Assembly (NCBI GenBank): GCA_900552915.1
Contig: USBS01000068.1
Location: 1 to 9,639 of the forward strand
Source of the DNA: an uncultured Sutterella sp.
Lineage (GTDB): Bacteria; Pseudomonadota; Gammaproteobacteria; Burkholderiales; Burkholderiaceae_F
Length of the DNA stretch: 9,639 nucleotides
Reading direction: 5' to 3'
In this document: piece by piece, positions 1 to 6,086 of the stretch
Numbering within the stretch: position 1 is the first letter of the stretch
How the letters are laid out: the number at the start of each line of letters is the position of its first letter
Position numbers and translations under genes: made by a program
The notes under the pieces: model-generated
Told to the model about the DNA's origin: nothing
What the model saw: the letters and a program-made list of their open reading frames with translations, nothing else
Databases searched by the model: none

Positions 1-1704
1 TATCGGGCGTTCGAGGCAGTGAGAGTGAGCACGCGCCCCGACACCGAACTCGTGCAATTGGTGAGCTTCGGCTGCGGCATTGATGCGGTTACAAGCGAAC
101 AGATGAAGCGCATTGCGCACAAAAACAAAGCGCTTTACACAATGCTCAAGATCGACGAAACGGATACGCTCGGCGCAGCCCGCATCCGTCTTCGTTCGCT
201 CTTTGCCGTGCACGGCGTCGAAGCGACTCCTGGGCCCATTGAGGATCCCTCCGCTTTTGACGCCGACTCGACAAATCGCATCAAAGAGTCGCCGATTCGC
301 TTCTTTTCACGCTTGTTCAAGCCTGCGGCAACCACAGACGAACTGCTTGCCGAAGCAAAGACGCAAGGAAAGTCTCTGTCGCCTCAGCAGCTTCGCGGGC
401 GCACGCTTTACGTGCCGCAGATGGCCCCCGTGCACTTCCCGATTCTGGTGCATGTGCTCAAGGACTTCGGCTACACACTCAAGTTCTTGCCGAACGTAAC
501 CGATCATGCGATTGCGCTCGGCATGCGCTACGTCAACAACGACGCCTGCTATCCGGCCATCGTCACTATCGGCCAACTGCTCGAAGCGACCGAAGCAAAG
601 GATTTTGTTCCCGAAAAGAGTGCCATTCTCTTTTCTCAGACGTGCGGACCGTGCCGCGCCACCAACTACCCCACTCTGCTTGATTGGGCGCTCAAGGATA
701 AGGGCTTGCCGAACCTTCCCGTGCTGACGCTTTCGGGACGAGCGCTTGCCGGGCACGCTCACCTCAAGCTCGGAATCAAGGAACTCAGGCGCCTTTCCAT
801 GGCCATCGTACTCGGCGACGTGCTCCAGCGCCTCTACTTGCACGCACTCTCGGGCGAAGTCGTCAAGGGCAGTGCCGATCTCGCGCTCAAAGTCGCCACC
901 GCAACCGCCTCAAAAGCCGCTTCGAGCGGAAAAATGCCGGAATTCGAATCTGCGATACGAGAAATCGTCGATATCTTCAATGCCGTTGAGCTTGACGGCA
1001 AAGCAAGACCCAGAGTGGGCATCGTCGGTGAAATTCTTCTGCAGTACCACCCAAAGGCCAATCTGGCCACAGTCGATCGACTGCGAGAGGCCGGCGCCGA
1101 ACCCGTTCTTCCGGATCTGACTACATTTTTCCTCTACTGTCTGGCCGATCCCATTTGGCAGTGTCAACACGACGAAGGCCCCAAACTGAAGGCTGTCGTC
1201 AGCGCATTTCTGCTGGGTTATCTGGAAAAACTGCGCTATTTGGCGCAGCAGGCCATGGGAATGGATAACCCGCTCGGCTGCATGCCGCCGCTAAACGATT
1301 ACCTAAAACGCGTTGACGGTCTTGTTTCTGCCGGTCAACAAGCCGGCGAAGGCTGGCTGCTTGCCGCAGAAATGGCCGAATTCCTTGCAAACGGAACCGA
1401 CAACGTGGTGTGCCTGCAGCCCTTCGGCTGTCTACCCAACCACATCACCGGCCGAGGCGTGATGTCGGCTTTGAGAAACCGTTACCCCAAAGCCAATCTA
1501 ATCGGCATCGATTTCGAAGGCAGCACGGCCGAAAGCAACGTTTCAAACCGGCTGAAGCTCTTTATGACTCGCGCGCATCAACTCAAAACCGGCGAAACCG
1601 TTCGGGCTGTGCCGAAGACGCCCGATACGGACAGCACCAATCAGGAAGGTTTTGCCGCGCAAAAACCGGGTTCAACCCCGAGCCAGAGCAAAAACGCCGC
1701 ATAG
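1..1704 (+). CDS. Acyl-CoA dehydratase activase-related protein, C-terminal part (5' end outside window)
   Basis: Frame 1 is open from the left edge to a TAG at 1702-1704, giving 567 residues with no start needed. A GTG at 19 would only be an internal codon: the sequence before it continues the same protein. The match is to the C-terminal half of the very large (about 1,400 residues) family that fuses BadF/BcrA-type activase ATPase domains to a DUF2229/COG3580-COG3581-like region related to 2-hydroxyacyl-CoA dehydratases. Visible hallmarks are conserved cysteine motifs: FGCGID (Cys at 73-75), NNDACYPA (547-549), QTCGPC (643-645 and 652-654), LGCMPP, and CLQPFGCLPNH (1411-1413 and 1429-1431). 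In the family such cysteines are expected to hold iron-sulfur clusters. The ATPase part must lie upstream. The true substrate is unknown for this family, and no dehydratase partner lies in the window. The last ~25 residues are Ser/Thr/Pro/Gln-rich, look disordered, and overlap the end of the convergent HAD gene. Confidence 0.85.
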   Translation, partial: YRAFEAVRVSTRPDTELVQLVSFGCGIDAVTSEQMKRIAHKNKALYTMLKIDETDTLGAARIRLRSLFAVHGVEATPGPIEDPSAFDADSTNRIKESPIRFFSRLFKPAATTDELLAEAKTQGKSLSPQQLRGRTLYVPQMAPVHFPILVHVLKDFGYTLKFLPNVTDHAIALGMRYVNNDACYPAIVTIGQLLEATEAKDFVPEKSAILFSQTCGPCRATNYPTLLDWALKDKGLPNLPVLTLSGRALAGHAHLKLGIKELRRLSMAIVLGDVLQRLYLHALSGEVVKGSADLALKVATATASKAASSGKMPEFESAIREIVDIFNAVELDGKARPRVGIVGEILLQYHPKANLATVDRLREAGAEPVLPDLTTFFLYCLADPIWQCQHDEGPKLKAVVSAFLLGYLEKLRYLAQQAMGMDNPLGCMPPLNDYLKRVDGLVSAGQQAGEGWLLAAEMAEFLANGTDNVVCLQPFGCLPNHITGRGVMSALRNRYPKANLIGIDFEGSTAESNVSNRLKLFMTRAHQLKTGETVRAVPKTPDTDSTNQEGFAAQKPGSTPSQSKNAA

Positions 1705-2402
1705 TCTTCGAAAAAGATCGCCGTCCTTGCTTTGAGCTCATCGGCGTAAGGCGCCGAATGCGGTTCATAGATGCCGATGCAGGCAAGCCCGGCCGCAGCT
1801 GCGGCTTGGGCCCCTGCCACGGTATCTTCCACCGCAAACGCCTCCTCGGGACGCACACCGAGCAACTCGAGCGCCTTGAGGTAGCACTGAGGATCGGGCT
1901 TGATGCGCTCAACATCCTCGGCCGTTACGAAACCCTCGAATACTTCCGCTAGATGCAGTTCGCTGCGGATGCGTTCATTCGTATTGCAATAGATGTCGAT
2001 ATTGCCGCGTCGGGTTGTGGTCGCTACCGCCATCCGCAGGCCGAGCGACTTGAGCTTTAAGAGCGTCGCAGCAACGCCTTCTCTGAGCTTGACATCCTCT
2101 TTGAGCATGCGTCGAGAAATTCGATAGCGTTTTGCGTGGATTTCTTCGGCGCTTAAGGGGCTGCCGATTCGTTTCCCAAATTCTCCGCAATAGTCTCGGT
2201 AAGGATTGTCTGAATCCTTGAACCGCTTGAGAGTCTCCTCGCGAAAGGCATGAAATTCCTTGGGATCGGAACCTTCGAATCCGAGCTCGGCAGCAAGTCT
2301 CACGTCCACCTCGTTCCACAAGCCGATCGTGTCTCCGATCGTGCCGTCAAAGTCGAAAATCGCCGCCGTTTTGCCGCGCAGGAGCTCCTCTGCGGATATC
2401 AT
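1641..2402 (-). CDS. HAD-family hydrolase, beta-phosphoglucomutase/phosphoglycolate phosphatase-like
   Basis: The product is 253 residues, the usual size for a HAD subfamily IA phosphatase. All four catalytic motifs are present: motif I DFDGT with nucleophile D17 and acid D19; motif II in ATTTRR around T128; motif III K168 in RIKPDP; motif IV E192-D193 in VEDTVAGAQ. The insert between motif I and II is helical, as in cap type C1 enzymes. The family hydrolyses small phosphorylated metabolites; the actual substrate cannot be read from the sequence. The ATG at 2402 is chosen because GAAAGG (2410-2415) sits 7 nt upstream. An in-frame TTG at 2417 would place that ribosome site inside the gene. The final 20 codons plus stop overlap the 3' end of the convergent activase gene. 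No strong promoter hexamers are seen in the AT-rich 2403-2516 stretch, although the gene is probably transcribed from there because ppk2 upstream ends in a terminator. Confidence 0.88.
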   Translation of the reverse strand: MISAEELLRGKTAAIFDFDGTIGDTIGLWNEVDVRLAAELGFEGSDPKEFHAFREETLKRFKDSDNPYRDYCGEFGKRIGSPLSAEEIHAKRYRISRRMLKEDVKLREGVAATLLKLKSLGLRMAVATTTRRGNIDIYCNTNERIRSELHLAEVFEGFVTAEDVERIKPDPQCYLKALELLGVRPEEAFAVEDTVAGAQAAAAAGLACIGIYEPHSAPYADELKARTAIFFEDYAAFLLWLGVEPGFCAAKPS

Positions 2403-2409
2403 AAAATTA

Positions 2410-2415
2410 CCTTTC
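2410..2415 (-). promoter_or_regulatory. Ribosome binding site deciding the HAD gene start
   Basis: Read on the minus strand this is GAAAGG, 7 nt before the ATG at 2402. It supports that ATG over the upstream in-frame TTG at 2417, which has no comparable site. Confidence 0.75.
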
Positions 2416-2503
2416 AAATAAAAGCCTGTATCTGAGACTTAATAATTCATCATTTATTTGTTTTCAGTTGGTTAACGAACTTAATTTTTACCGATCAACT
2501 CAT

Positions 2504-2539
2504 CTCATAAAACAATTGTGGCCCGATTAACAGGCCACA
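2504..2539 (-). terminator. Intrinsic terminator of ppk2
   Basis: A 7-bp stem (TGTGGCC at 2533-2539 on the minus strand pairs with GGCCACA at 2517-2523) closes a 9-nt loop. It is followed on the minus strand by a T-rich run (AATTGTTTTATG). It lies about 28 nt past the ppk2 stop codon. The T-run is interrupted, so it may be of moderate strength. The plus-strand side lacks a T-run. Confidence 0.65.
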
Positions 2540-2566
2540 TACAAGCTTTAATAACTAAACCCCACC

Positions 2567-3730
2567 TTAGATTCCCGGTCCCATGCGATAACCGCGCAGA
2601 TATTCGGGCACAGACTTAACGATCATTCCGTCGACGGGGCCGATCTGTTCTTCGTCCTTTTCGGCATACTCGATGCTGTGCAGGAACACGCGGATAGCAT
2701 TGAGGCGCGCACGGCGCTTATCGTCGCTGCGGATGATCGTCCAAGGCGCGAGCGGGGATTCCGTTTTGCGAAACATCTCTTCAATCGCGGCAGTGTAGTC
2801 GTCCCATCGGTCAAGCGAAGCAATATCCACGGGAGAAAGCTTCCAGCGGCGAACCGGGTCGACTCGGCGGTTCTTAAAGCGTCGTTTTTGTTCATCGCGG
2901 CTTACGTCAAGCCAGAACTTCGTGAGATGAATGCCGTGTTCGACGAGGCTTCGCTCAAACGCCGGAACTTCATTTAAAAAGAGCTGCGTCTGCTCGGGGC
3001 GGCAGAACCCCATAACCGGTTCCACCACGGCGCGGTTGTACCAAGAACGGTCGAAGAAAACCATTTCGCCAGGACTCGGCAGCTGAGCCACATAGCGTTG
3101 GAAATACCATTGTCCGGCCTCGGCCTCGGTGGGTTTGGGCAAAGCCACGACGCGTGCGCCGCGAGGATTGATGTTCTGAGTGAAGCGGGAAATCGTGCTG
3201 CCTTTACCGGCGGCGTCGCGTCCCTCGAAGATCACCGCGATCTTAAGGCCCGCATCCTTCACGTAGCGCTGCATCTTCAAGAGTTCCACCTGCAGCGCAT
3301 AGAGCTCTTCCTTGTAAAGATCGTCGTCGTAGTTGTGAAGATACGGGAAGGCGCCCTTGCCGACATCGGGCGAAAGCTCATCCATGTCGCGGGTGTGACG
3401 GGAGCGCATCTTGGCCTGCTTTTCAAAGATCTCCGCGAGCATCCCGGCGAGCATGTGGTCGCGCGCGGCAGGCTTCATGTTCTGGAACACAAGCTGAGCC
3501 ATTTCCTGAGCCGTAAGCGATGAGGCCTTCATCGCACGCACTTCCCGCACAATTTCCTTGATGACGCCGTCGATGCTTTCCTTGGAGTCGATCAGAGCAA
3601 CGTCGCGGAAAACTTTCTCCACGGACTCATCGATGTTGGGAATCTGGTTTTGCTTATCGCCCTTGGTTTCTTTTGCGTCGCCTTCGCCAACCTTTACTTC
3701 CTCGGGTTGGTTTTTCTTCTTGTCGCCCAT
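2567..3730 (-). CDS. ppk2: Polyphosphate kinase 2 (PA0141-type, class I-like)
   Basis: The product is a 387-residue PPK2-family enzyme. It transfers phosphate between polyphosphate and nucleoside diphosphates (typically making GTP or ATP from polyP) in the cytosol. Residues 135-160 carry the conserved helix YKEELYALQVELLKMQ before the P-loop. Walker A is GRDAAGKGS (170-178, K176), Walker B is FFDRSWYNRA (D227, R228), and the basic lid is around 284-297 (RRFKNRRVDP). The sequence WKLSPVDIASLDRWDDYT (from 296) and WTIIRSDDKRRARLNA (from 330) are typical of the single-domain PA0141 group. Start: the frame stays open back through the tRNA to 4033, but that extension is antisense tRNA sequence; the ATG at 3730 has GGAGG at 3736-3740, 5 nt away. 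The N-terminal 30 residues are Lys/Glu/Gly/Asn-rich and probably disordered, and helical sequence fills 35-115. The gene stands alone with its own promoter and terminator. Nucleotide preference cannot be decided here. Confidence 0.95.
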   Translation of the reverse strand: MGDKKKNQPEEVKVGEGDAKETKGDKQNQIPNIDESVEKVFRDVALIDSKESIDGVIKEIVREVRAMKASSLTAQEMAQLVFQNMKPAARDHMLAGMLAEIFEKQAKMRSRHTRDMDELSPDVGKGAFPYLHNYDDDLYKEELYALQVELLKMQRYVKDAGLKIAVIFEGRDAAGKGSTISRFTQNINPRGARVVALPKPTEAEAGQWYFQRYVAQLPSPGEMVFFDRSWYNRAVVEPVMGFCRPEQTQLFLNEVPAFERSLVEHGIHLTKFWLDVSRDEQKRRFKNRRVDPVRRWKLSPVDIASLDRWDDYTAAIEEMFRKTESPLAPWTIIRSDDKRRARLNAIRVFLHSIEYAEKDEEQIGPVDGMIVKSVPEYLRGYRMGPGI

Positions 3731-3735
3731 ACGAG

Positions 3736-3740
3736 CCTCC
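3736..3740 (-). promoter_or_regulatory. Ribosome binding site deciding the ppk2 start
   Basis: Minus strand reads GGAGG followed by CTCGT and ATG. This excludes the longer 488-codon reading that begins inside the tRNA gene. Confidence 0.85.
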
Positions 3741-3760
3741 GCTGATTCAATCGTTGTATA

Positions 3761-3787
3761 GGAGCGTCTGCAAACGCTTCGTTTTTT
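3761..3787 (+). terminator. Hairpin with T6 run on plus strand, within the ppk2 leader
   Basis: GGAGCGT (3761-3767) pairs with ACGCTTC (3774-3780) across a 6-nt loop CTGCAA, with one G-T wobble, and a T6 run follows at 3782-3787. On the plus strand this has the form of an intrinsic terminator, but no plus-strand gene ends here. On the minus strand the same bases form a hairpin in the ppk2 5' leader about 30 nt before the ATG. The structure is directly visible; its role is inference. Confidence 0.5.
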
Positions 3788-3803
3788 CTGACGCGATTTG
3801 TTA

Positions 3804-3832
3804 ACTACAACACCAAATTCGAGCTCTGTCAA
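3804..3832 (-). promoter_or_regulatory. Candidate sigma-70 promoter of ppk2
   Basis: On the minus strand a perfect -35 box TTGACA (3827-3832) is followed after 17 nt by TGTAGT (3804-3809), a 4 of 6 match to the -10 box. Initiation would fall near 3797, giving a leader of about 65 nt that contains the hairpin at 3761-3780 and the GGAGG site. The -10 lacks the important second-position A, so strength is uncertain. Confidence 0.5.
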
Positions 3833-3917
3833 TGATTCACAGGAGGAAATTTTTGTTTCGAACCAGCCTACAAACAAAACGGATTTCGGCAGCGGTGAAG
3901 CAAGGCCTTCAGAGATT

Positions 3918-3926
3918 TGGTAAGAT
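3918..3926 (+). promoter_or_regulatory. Candidate extended -10 promoter of the tRNA-Ser gene
   Basis: TGG-TAAGAT forms an extended -10 element (TGn plus 5 of 6 hexamer). Initiation near 3933 would lie about 10 nt before the mature tRNA 5' end. No good -35 box is seen at 16-18 nt upstream. Confidence 0.4.
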
Positions 3927-3942
3927 CCTACGTTCCAAAAAC

Positions 3943-4032
3943 GGAGGTGTGGCAGAGTGGTTGAATGCACCGGTCTTGAAAACCGGCGACGCCTAAAAAC
4001 GTCCGTGAGTTCGAATCTCACCGCCTCCGCCA
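3943..4032 (+). tRNA. tRNA-Ser, anticodon UGA
   Basis: The gene folds as a class II tRNA of 90 nt including an encoded CCA (4030-4032). Acceptor stem GGAGGTG (3943-3949) pairs with CGCCTCC (4022-4028), with discriminator G at 4029. Anticodon stem CCGGT (3970-3974) pairs with ACCGG (3982-3986) around loop CTTGAAA, giving anticodon TGA at 3977-3979, which reads UCA and other UCN serine codons. The long variable arm, diagnostic of serine tRNAs, has stem GACG (3988-3991) with CGTC (4000-4003). The T arm is GTGAG (4005-4009) with CTCAC (4017-4021) around TTCGAAT. The gene is divergent from ppk2 and ends at its own terminator. Confidence 0.97.
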
Positions 4033-4038
4033 ACGCAC

Positions 4039-4080
4039 AATCCGGACAATTCGTAGCTGTCCGGATTTCACTTTATTTTC
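4039..4080 (+). terminator. Intrinsic terminator of tRNA-Ser
   Basis: A perfect 10-bp stem AATCCGGACA (4039-4048) with TGTCCGGATT (4058-4067) closes a 9-nt loop. A T-rich tail (4065-4079) follows. It begins 7 nt after the CCA end. Confidence 0.8.
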
Positions 4081-4223
4081 AGGCACTTAAGAGCGATTGA
4101 TATTTTTCTGCGTTCTTCTGAAATCGTTCATATCCGCACTTAATTGATGGATACATTGATGGGTCATCTCGGCCTCCGACTAGACAATCACGGTTGCCCA
4201 TAAATAACTCGACCACTCGTGCA

Positions 4224-4255
4224 AAAAGCCGTCGACATCGCTGCCGACGGCTTTT
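4224..4255 (-). terminator. Strong intrinsic terminator closing the mltG-to-argD gene train (possibly bidirectional)
   Basis: A perfect 11-bp stem AAAAGCCGTCG (4224-4234) with CGACGGCTTTT (4245-4255) closes a 10-nt loop. On the minus strand it ends in TTTTT, and it begins 28 nt after the stop codon of the small ORF, so that ORF lies inside the transcript. On the plus strand it ends in TTTTCCTTT and could also stop readthrough from the tRNA side. Confidence 0.88.
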
Positions 4256-4283
4256 CCTTTAGCCTACTACGATCTGTCCAGCC

Positions 4284-4400
4284 TCAACTGAAGTATTCGT
4301 GCTGCGTGAGGATGATGTTGTAGAGAAAATAAATCAGAATCGCTGCACCGGCGATACGGATGACGATTTCCAGAATTTTCTTGAACTTTTCGTTGTCCAT
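4284..4400 (-). CDS. Small single-pass membrane protein (38 aa) of unknown function
   Basis: I do not recognise this protein. It is a 38-codon ORF ending in TGA at 4284-4286. Support for it being real: the ATG at 4400 has GAGG (4406-4409) 5 nt upstream; it starts 10 nt after the argD stop; and it ends just before the operon terminator, so no space is wasted. The product has a charged N-terminus (MDNEKFKKILE, with three lysines), then a hydrophobic span from about I9 to L31 interrupted by a single Arg15, then a short polar tail ending QHEYFS. The positive N-terminal side suggests N-in, C-out topology in the inner membrane. Position next to argD does not by itself give a function. The alternative is a chance ORF in a 3' UTR, but the start signal, spacing and composition argue against that. 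Confidence 0.7.
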   Translation of the reverse strand: MDNEKFKKILEIVIRIAGAAILIYFLYNIILTQHEYFS

Positions 4401-4410
4401 TTCAACCTCA

Positions 4411-5598
4411 TTAATGGGTGACGGCAGCGGTGAATTCCTTCACCACGGCGGCAACGCGTCGGATGAGCTCGTCGGCTTCGCGTCGAGCAATGTTGAGCGA
4501 CGGAACAATGCGGATGACGTTGCCCGCGGTCACCGAGAAGAGCACACGGTGCTTCAGGCCCAGAGCCAGACACTGATGTGCCGGGCGATCGAGCACAATA
4601 CCGATCATGAGGCCGCGTCCGCGCACTTCCACAAATCCGGGCACGCCCTTTAAGGCCTTGCGGAACCCCTCCTGAAGGTATTCACCCATCTTGGCCGCAT
4701 TTTCGACAAGCCGTTCGTCCTCAATGATCTGAAGCACGGTCGTGGCGGCGCGCATGGCCAGCGGATTGCCGCCAAAAGTAGAGCCGTGATTGCCGGGCGT
4801 AAAGACGCCGTAGGCCTTTTCATTGCAGACGAGCGCTCCCACAGGAACGCCGCCGCCCAAAGCCTTAGCGAGCGTCATCACGTCGGGAACGACACCGGCG
4901 TGCTGGAATGCAAACCACTTGCCGGTGCGGCCGACGCCGGTCTGAACCTCGTCCATGATCATGAGCCAATCGCGACGATCGCACAGCTCACGAATGGCGC
5001 GAATCGTTTCATCGGGAATCGGCACAATGCCGCCTTCGCCCTGCACCGCTTCAAACATCACGGCGCAAATGCCCGGCGTCGTTTCGGCCAACTTTTCAAT
5101 CATGCCGATGTCGCCCGCCGGCACACGGATGAAGTCCGGCACATAGGGCGCAAAATCGCGCCGTACATTGGGATTACCCGTTGCCGAAAGCGTTGCAATC
5201 GAGCGGCCGTGGAAAGCGTGATCGAACACAATGATCTTGGGCTCCAGATAGCCCTTGAGGTGCCCGTACTTACGAGCGAGCTTGACGGCCGCCTCGTTGG
5301 CTTCCAAGCCGGAATTGCAGAAAAAGCAGCCGCGCATGCCGCTTTTTTCGCAGATCTTGGCCGCCACTTCCTCCTGCAGATCGATGCGGAAGTAGTTCGA
5401 GACATGAATGAGTTCGGAAACCTGCTTTTGCAATGCCGCAACCAAGCGCGGATGATTGTGGCCGACGGCATTGACGGCAATACCGGCAAAACCGTCCAGA
5501 TACGTGTTGCCCTGCGTGTCGGTGAGCCAAAGCCCCTCACCTTTTTCAAAACTCACCGGAAGCGGTGAAAAAATCGGCAGCAAGTGCGACTTCGTCAT
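4411..5598 (-). CDS. argD: Acetylornithine / succinyldiaminopimelate aminotransferase
   Basis: A 395-residue fold-type I, class III PLP aminotransferase of normal ArgD length. It makes N-acetylornithine from N-acetylglutamate semialdehyde for arginine synthesis, using glutamate, and in many bacteria also serves the succinyl-diaminopimelate step of lysine and peptidoglycan synthesis. Visible hallmarks: GxxWLTDTQGNTYLDG near the N-terminus, FCNSGLEANEAA (93-104, phosphate cup), DHAFHGRS (126-133), FEAVQGEGG (182-190), the cofactor-binding Asp in IMDEVQTGVGRTG (D216), and the PLP lysine K245 in TLAKALGGGVPVG. Related ornithine, GABA and succinylornithine transaminases share most of these, but overall similarity favours ArgD. 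The ATG at 5598 has only a weak purine-rich site (AAGAAG). It is separated from panD by 91 nt, the longest gap in the gene train, which contains an inverted repeat and could hold an internal promoter. No clear ArgR box is seen. Confidence 0.93.
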   Translation of the reverse strand: MTKSHLLPIFSPLPVSFEKGEGLWLTDTQGNTYLDGFAGIAVNAVGHNHPRLVAALQKQVSELIHVSNYFRIDLQEEVAAKICEKSGMRGCFFCNSGLEANEAAVKLARKYGHLKGYLEPKIIVFDHAFHGRSIATLSATGNPNVRRDFAPYVPDFIRVPAGDIGMIEKLAETTPGICAVMFEAVQGEGGIVPIPDETIRAIRELCDRRDWLMIMDEVQTGVGRTGKWFAFQHAGVVPDVMTLAKALGGGVPVGALVCNEKAYGVFTPGNHGSTFGGNPLAMRAATTVLQIIEDERLVENAAKMGEYLQEGFRKALKGVPGFVEVRGRGLMIGIVLDRPAHQCLALGLKHRVLFSVTAGNVIRIVPSLNIARREADELIRRVAAVVKEFTAAVTH

Positions 5599-5642
5599 TT
5601 TCTTCTTACGCCCTCTCGGCAGAAGTGCTTGATTCGATTGGA

Positions 5643-5669
5643 TTTATGCCGCTTATCGCAACGCATAAA
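5643..5669. repeat. Inverted repeat in the panD-argD gap
   Basis: TTTATGC (5643-5649) and GCATAAA (5663-5669) are perfect 7-bp inverted arms separated by 13 bp, so the arm centres are 20 bp apart, about two helical turns. It lies about 45-70 nt upstream of the argD start. It may be a dimeric regulator's operator or a weak leader hairpin; no T-run follows, so it is not a terminator. Confidence 0.5.
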
Positions 5670-5689
5670 CTTGTTGATTTTATCCCGAA

Positions 5690-6082
5690 TTACGCCTGAT
5701 TTTCGAGCTTGCCATGCTTTTCGTAGTGAGCAAGCCGGACTAGACGGTTCCTTTCGTCGACAAAAAGCACCGTGGGCTTGTGATCGGATGCTTCCTGCTC
5801 CGTTACCGTGCAGTAGCTCATGATGATCACTTTGTCGCCCGTGCAGGCGCAGCGAGCGGCCGCACCGTTTAAGCAAATCACGCCGGAGCCGGCCTCACCT
5901 GCAATCGTGTAGGTCGAGAAGCGTTCACCGTTGTCAATGTTGACGATGTCAACCTTTGCGTACTCGCGGATGCCGCTTGCCTGCCAAAGATCGCTGTCGA
6001 TCGTAATTGAGCCTACGTAGTTGAGCTCGGCCTGCGTCACCGTCGCGCGGTGAATTTTGGCCTTGAGCATTTCAATCTGCAT
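5690..6082 (-). CDS. panD: Aspartate 1-decarboxylase precursor
   Basis: A 130-residue PanD of standard length. It decarboxylates L-aspartate to beta-alanine, the second substrate of PanC. The pyruvoyl cofactor forms by self-cleavage between G24 and S25, and both fall exactly at these positions in NYVGSITID when translation begins at the ATG at 6082. Other conserved residues are K9 in KAKIHRA, R54 and Y58 in GERFSTYTI, and NGAAAR (72-77). The frame stays open upstream into panC, but the extra residues are antisense-free panC out-of-frame sequence with no family match. The ATG lies 4 nt after the panC stop, with a GGCGGA site 8 nt upstream, implying translational coupling. No PanZ/PanM maturation factor is present here; such factors are known mainly from enterobacteria. 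Confidence 0.96.
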   Translation of the reverse strand: MQIEMLKAKIHRATVTQAELNYVGSITIDSDLWQASGIREYAKVDIVNIDNGERFSTYTIAGEAGSGVICLNGAAARCACTGDKVIIMSYCTVTEQEASDHKPTVLFVDERNRLVRLAHYEKHGKLENQA

Positions 6083-6086
6083 ATCG

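Noticed and set aside
1741..1757. 6-bp GC hairpin (TCGGCG/CGCCGA) just past the activase stop
   Set aside because: No T-run follows, and it lies in HAD coding sequence, where such repeats occur by chance; not a convincing terminator.
3841..3996. Plus-strand ORF with a perfect AGGAGG and TTG start at 3853 running into the tRNA
   Set aside because: The 47-residue frame ends inside the tRNA variable arm, and its second half is the well-known false translation of tRNA-Ser. The Shine-Dalgarno match is probably chance, although it is unusually good.
3731..4033. Upstream extension of the ppk2 frame to give a 488-codon protein
   Set aside because: The added N-terminus is the antisense translation of tRNA-Ser and of the promoter region. 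The ATG at 3730 with GGAGG fits the family, so the longer form is an annotation artefact.
4147..4203. 18-residue ORF starting at ATG 4147
   Set aside because: No ribosome site, no family resemblance, and it is shorter than can be supported.
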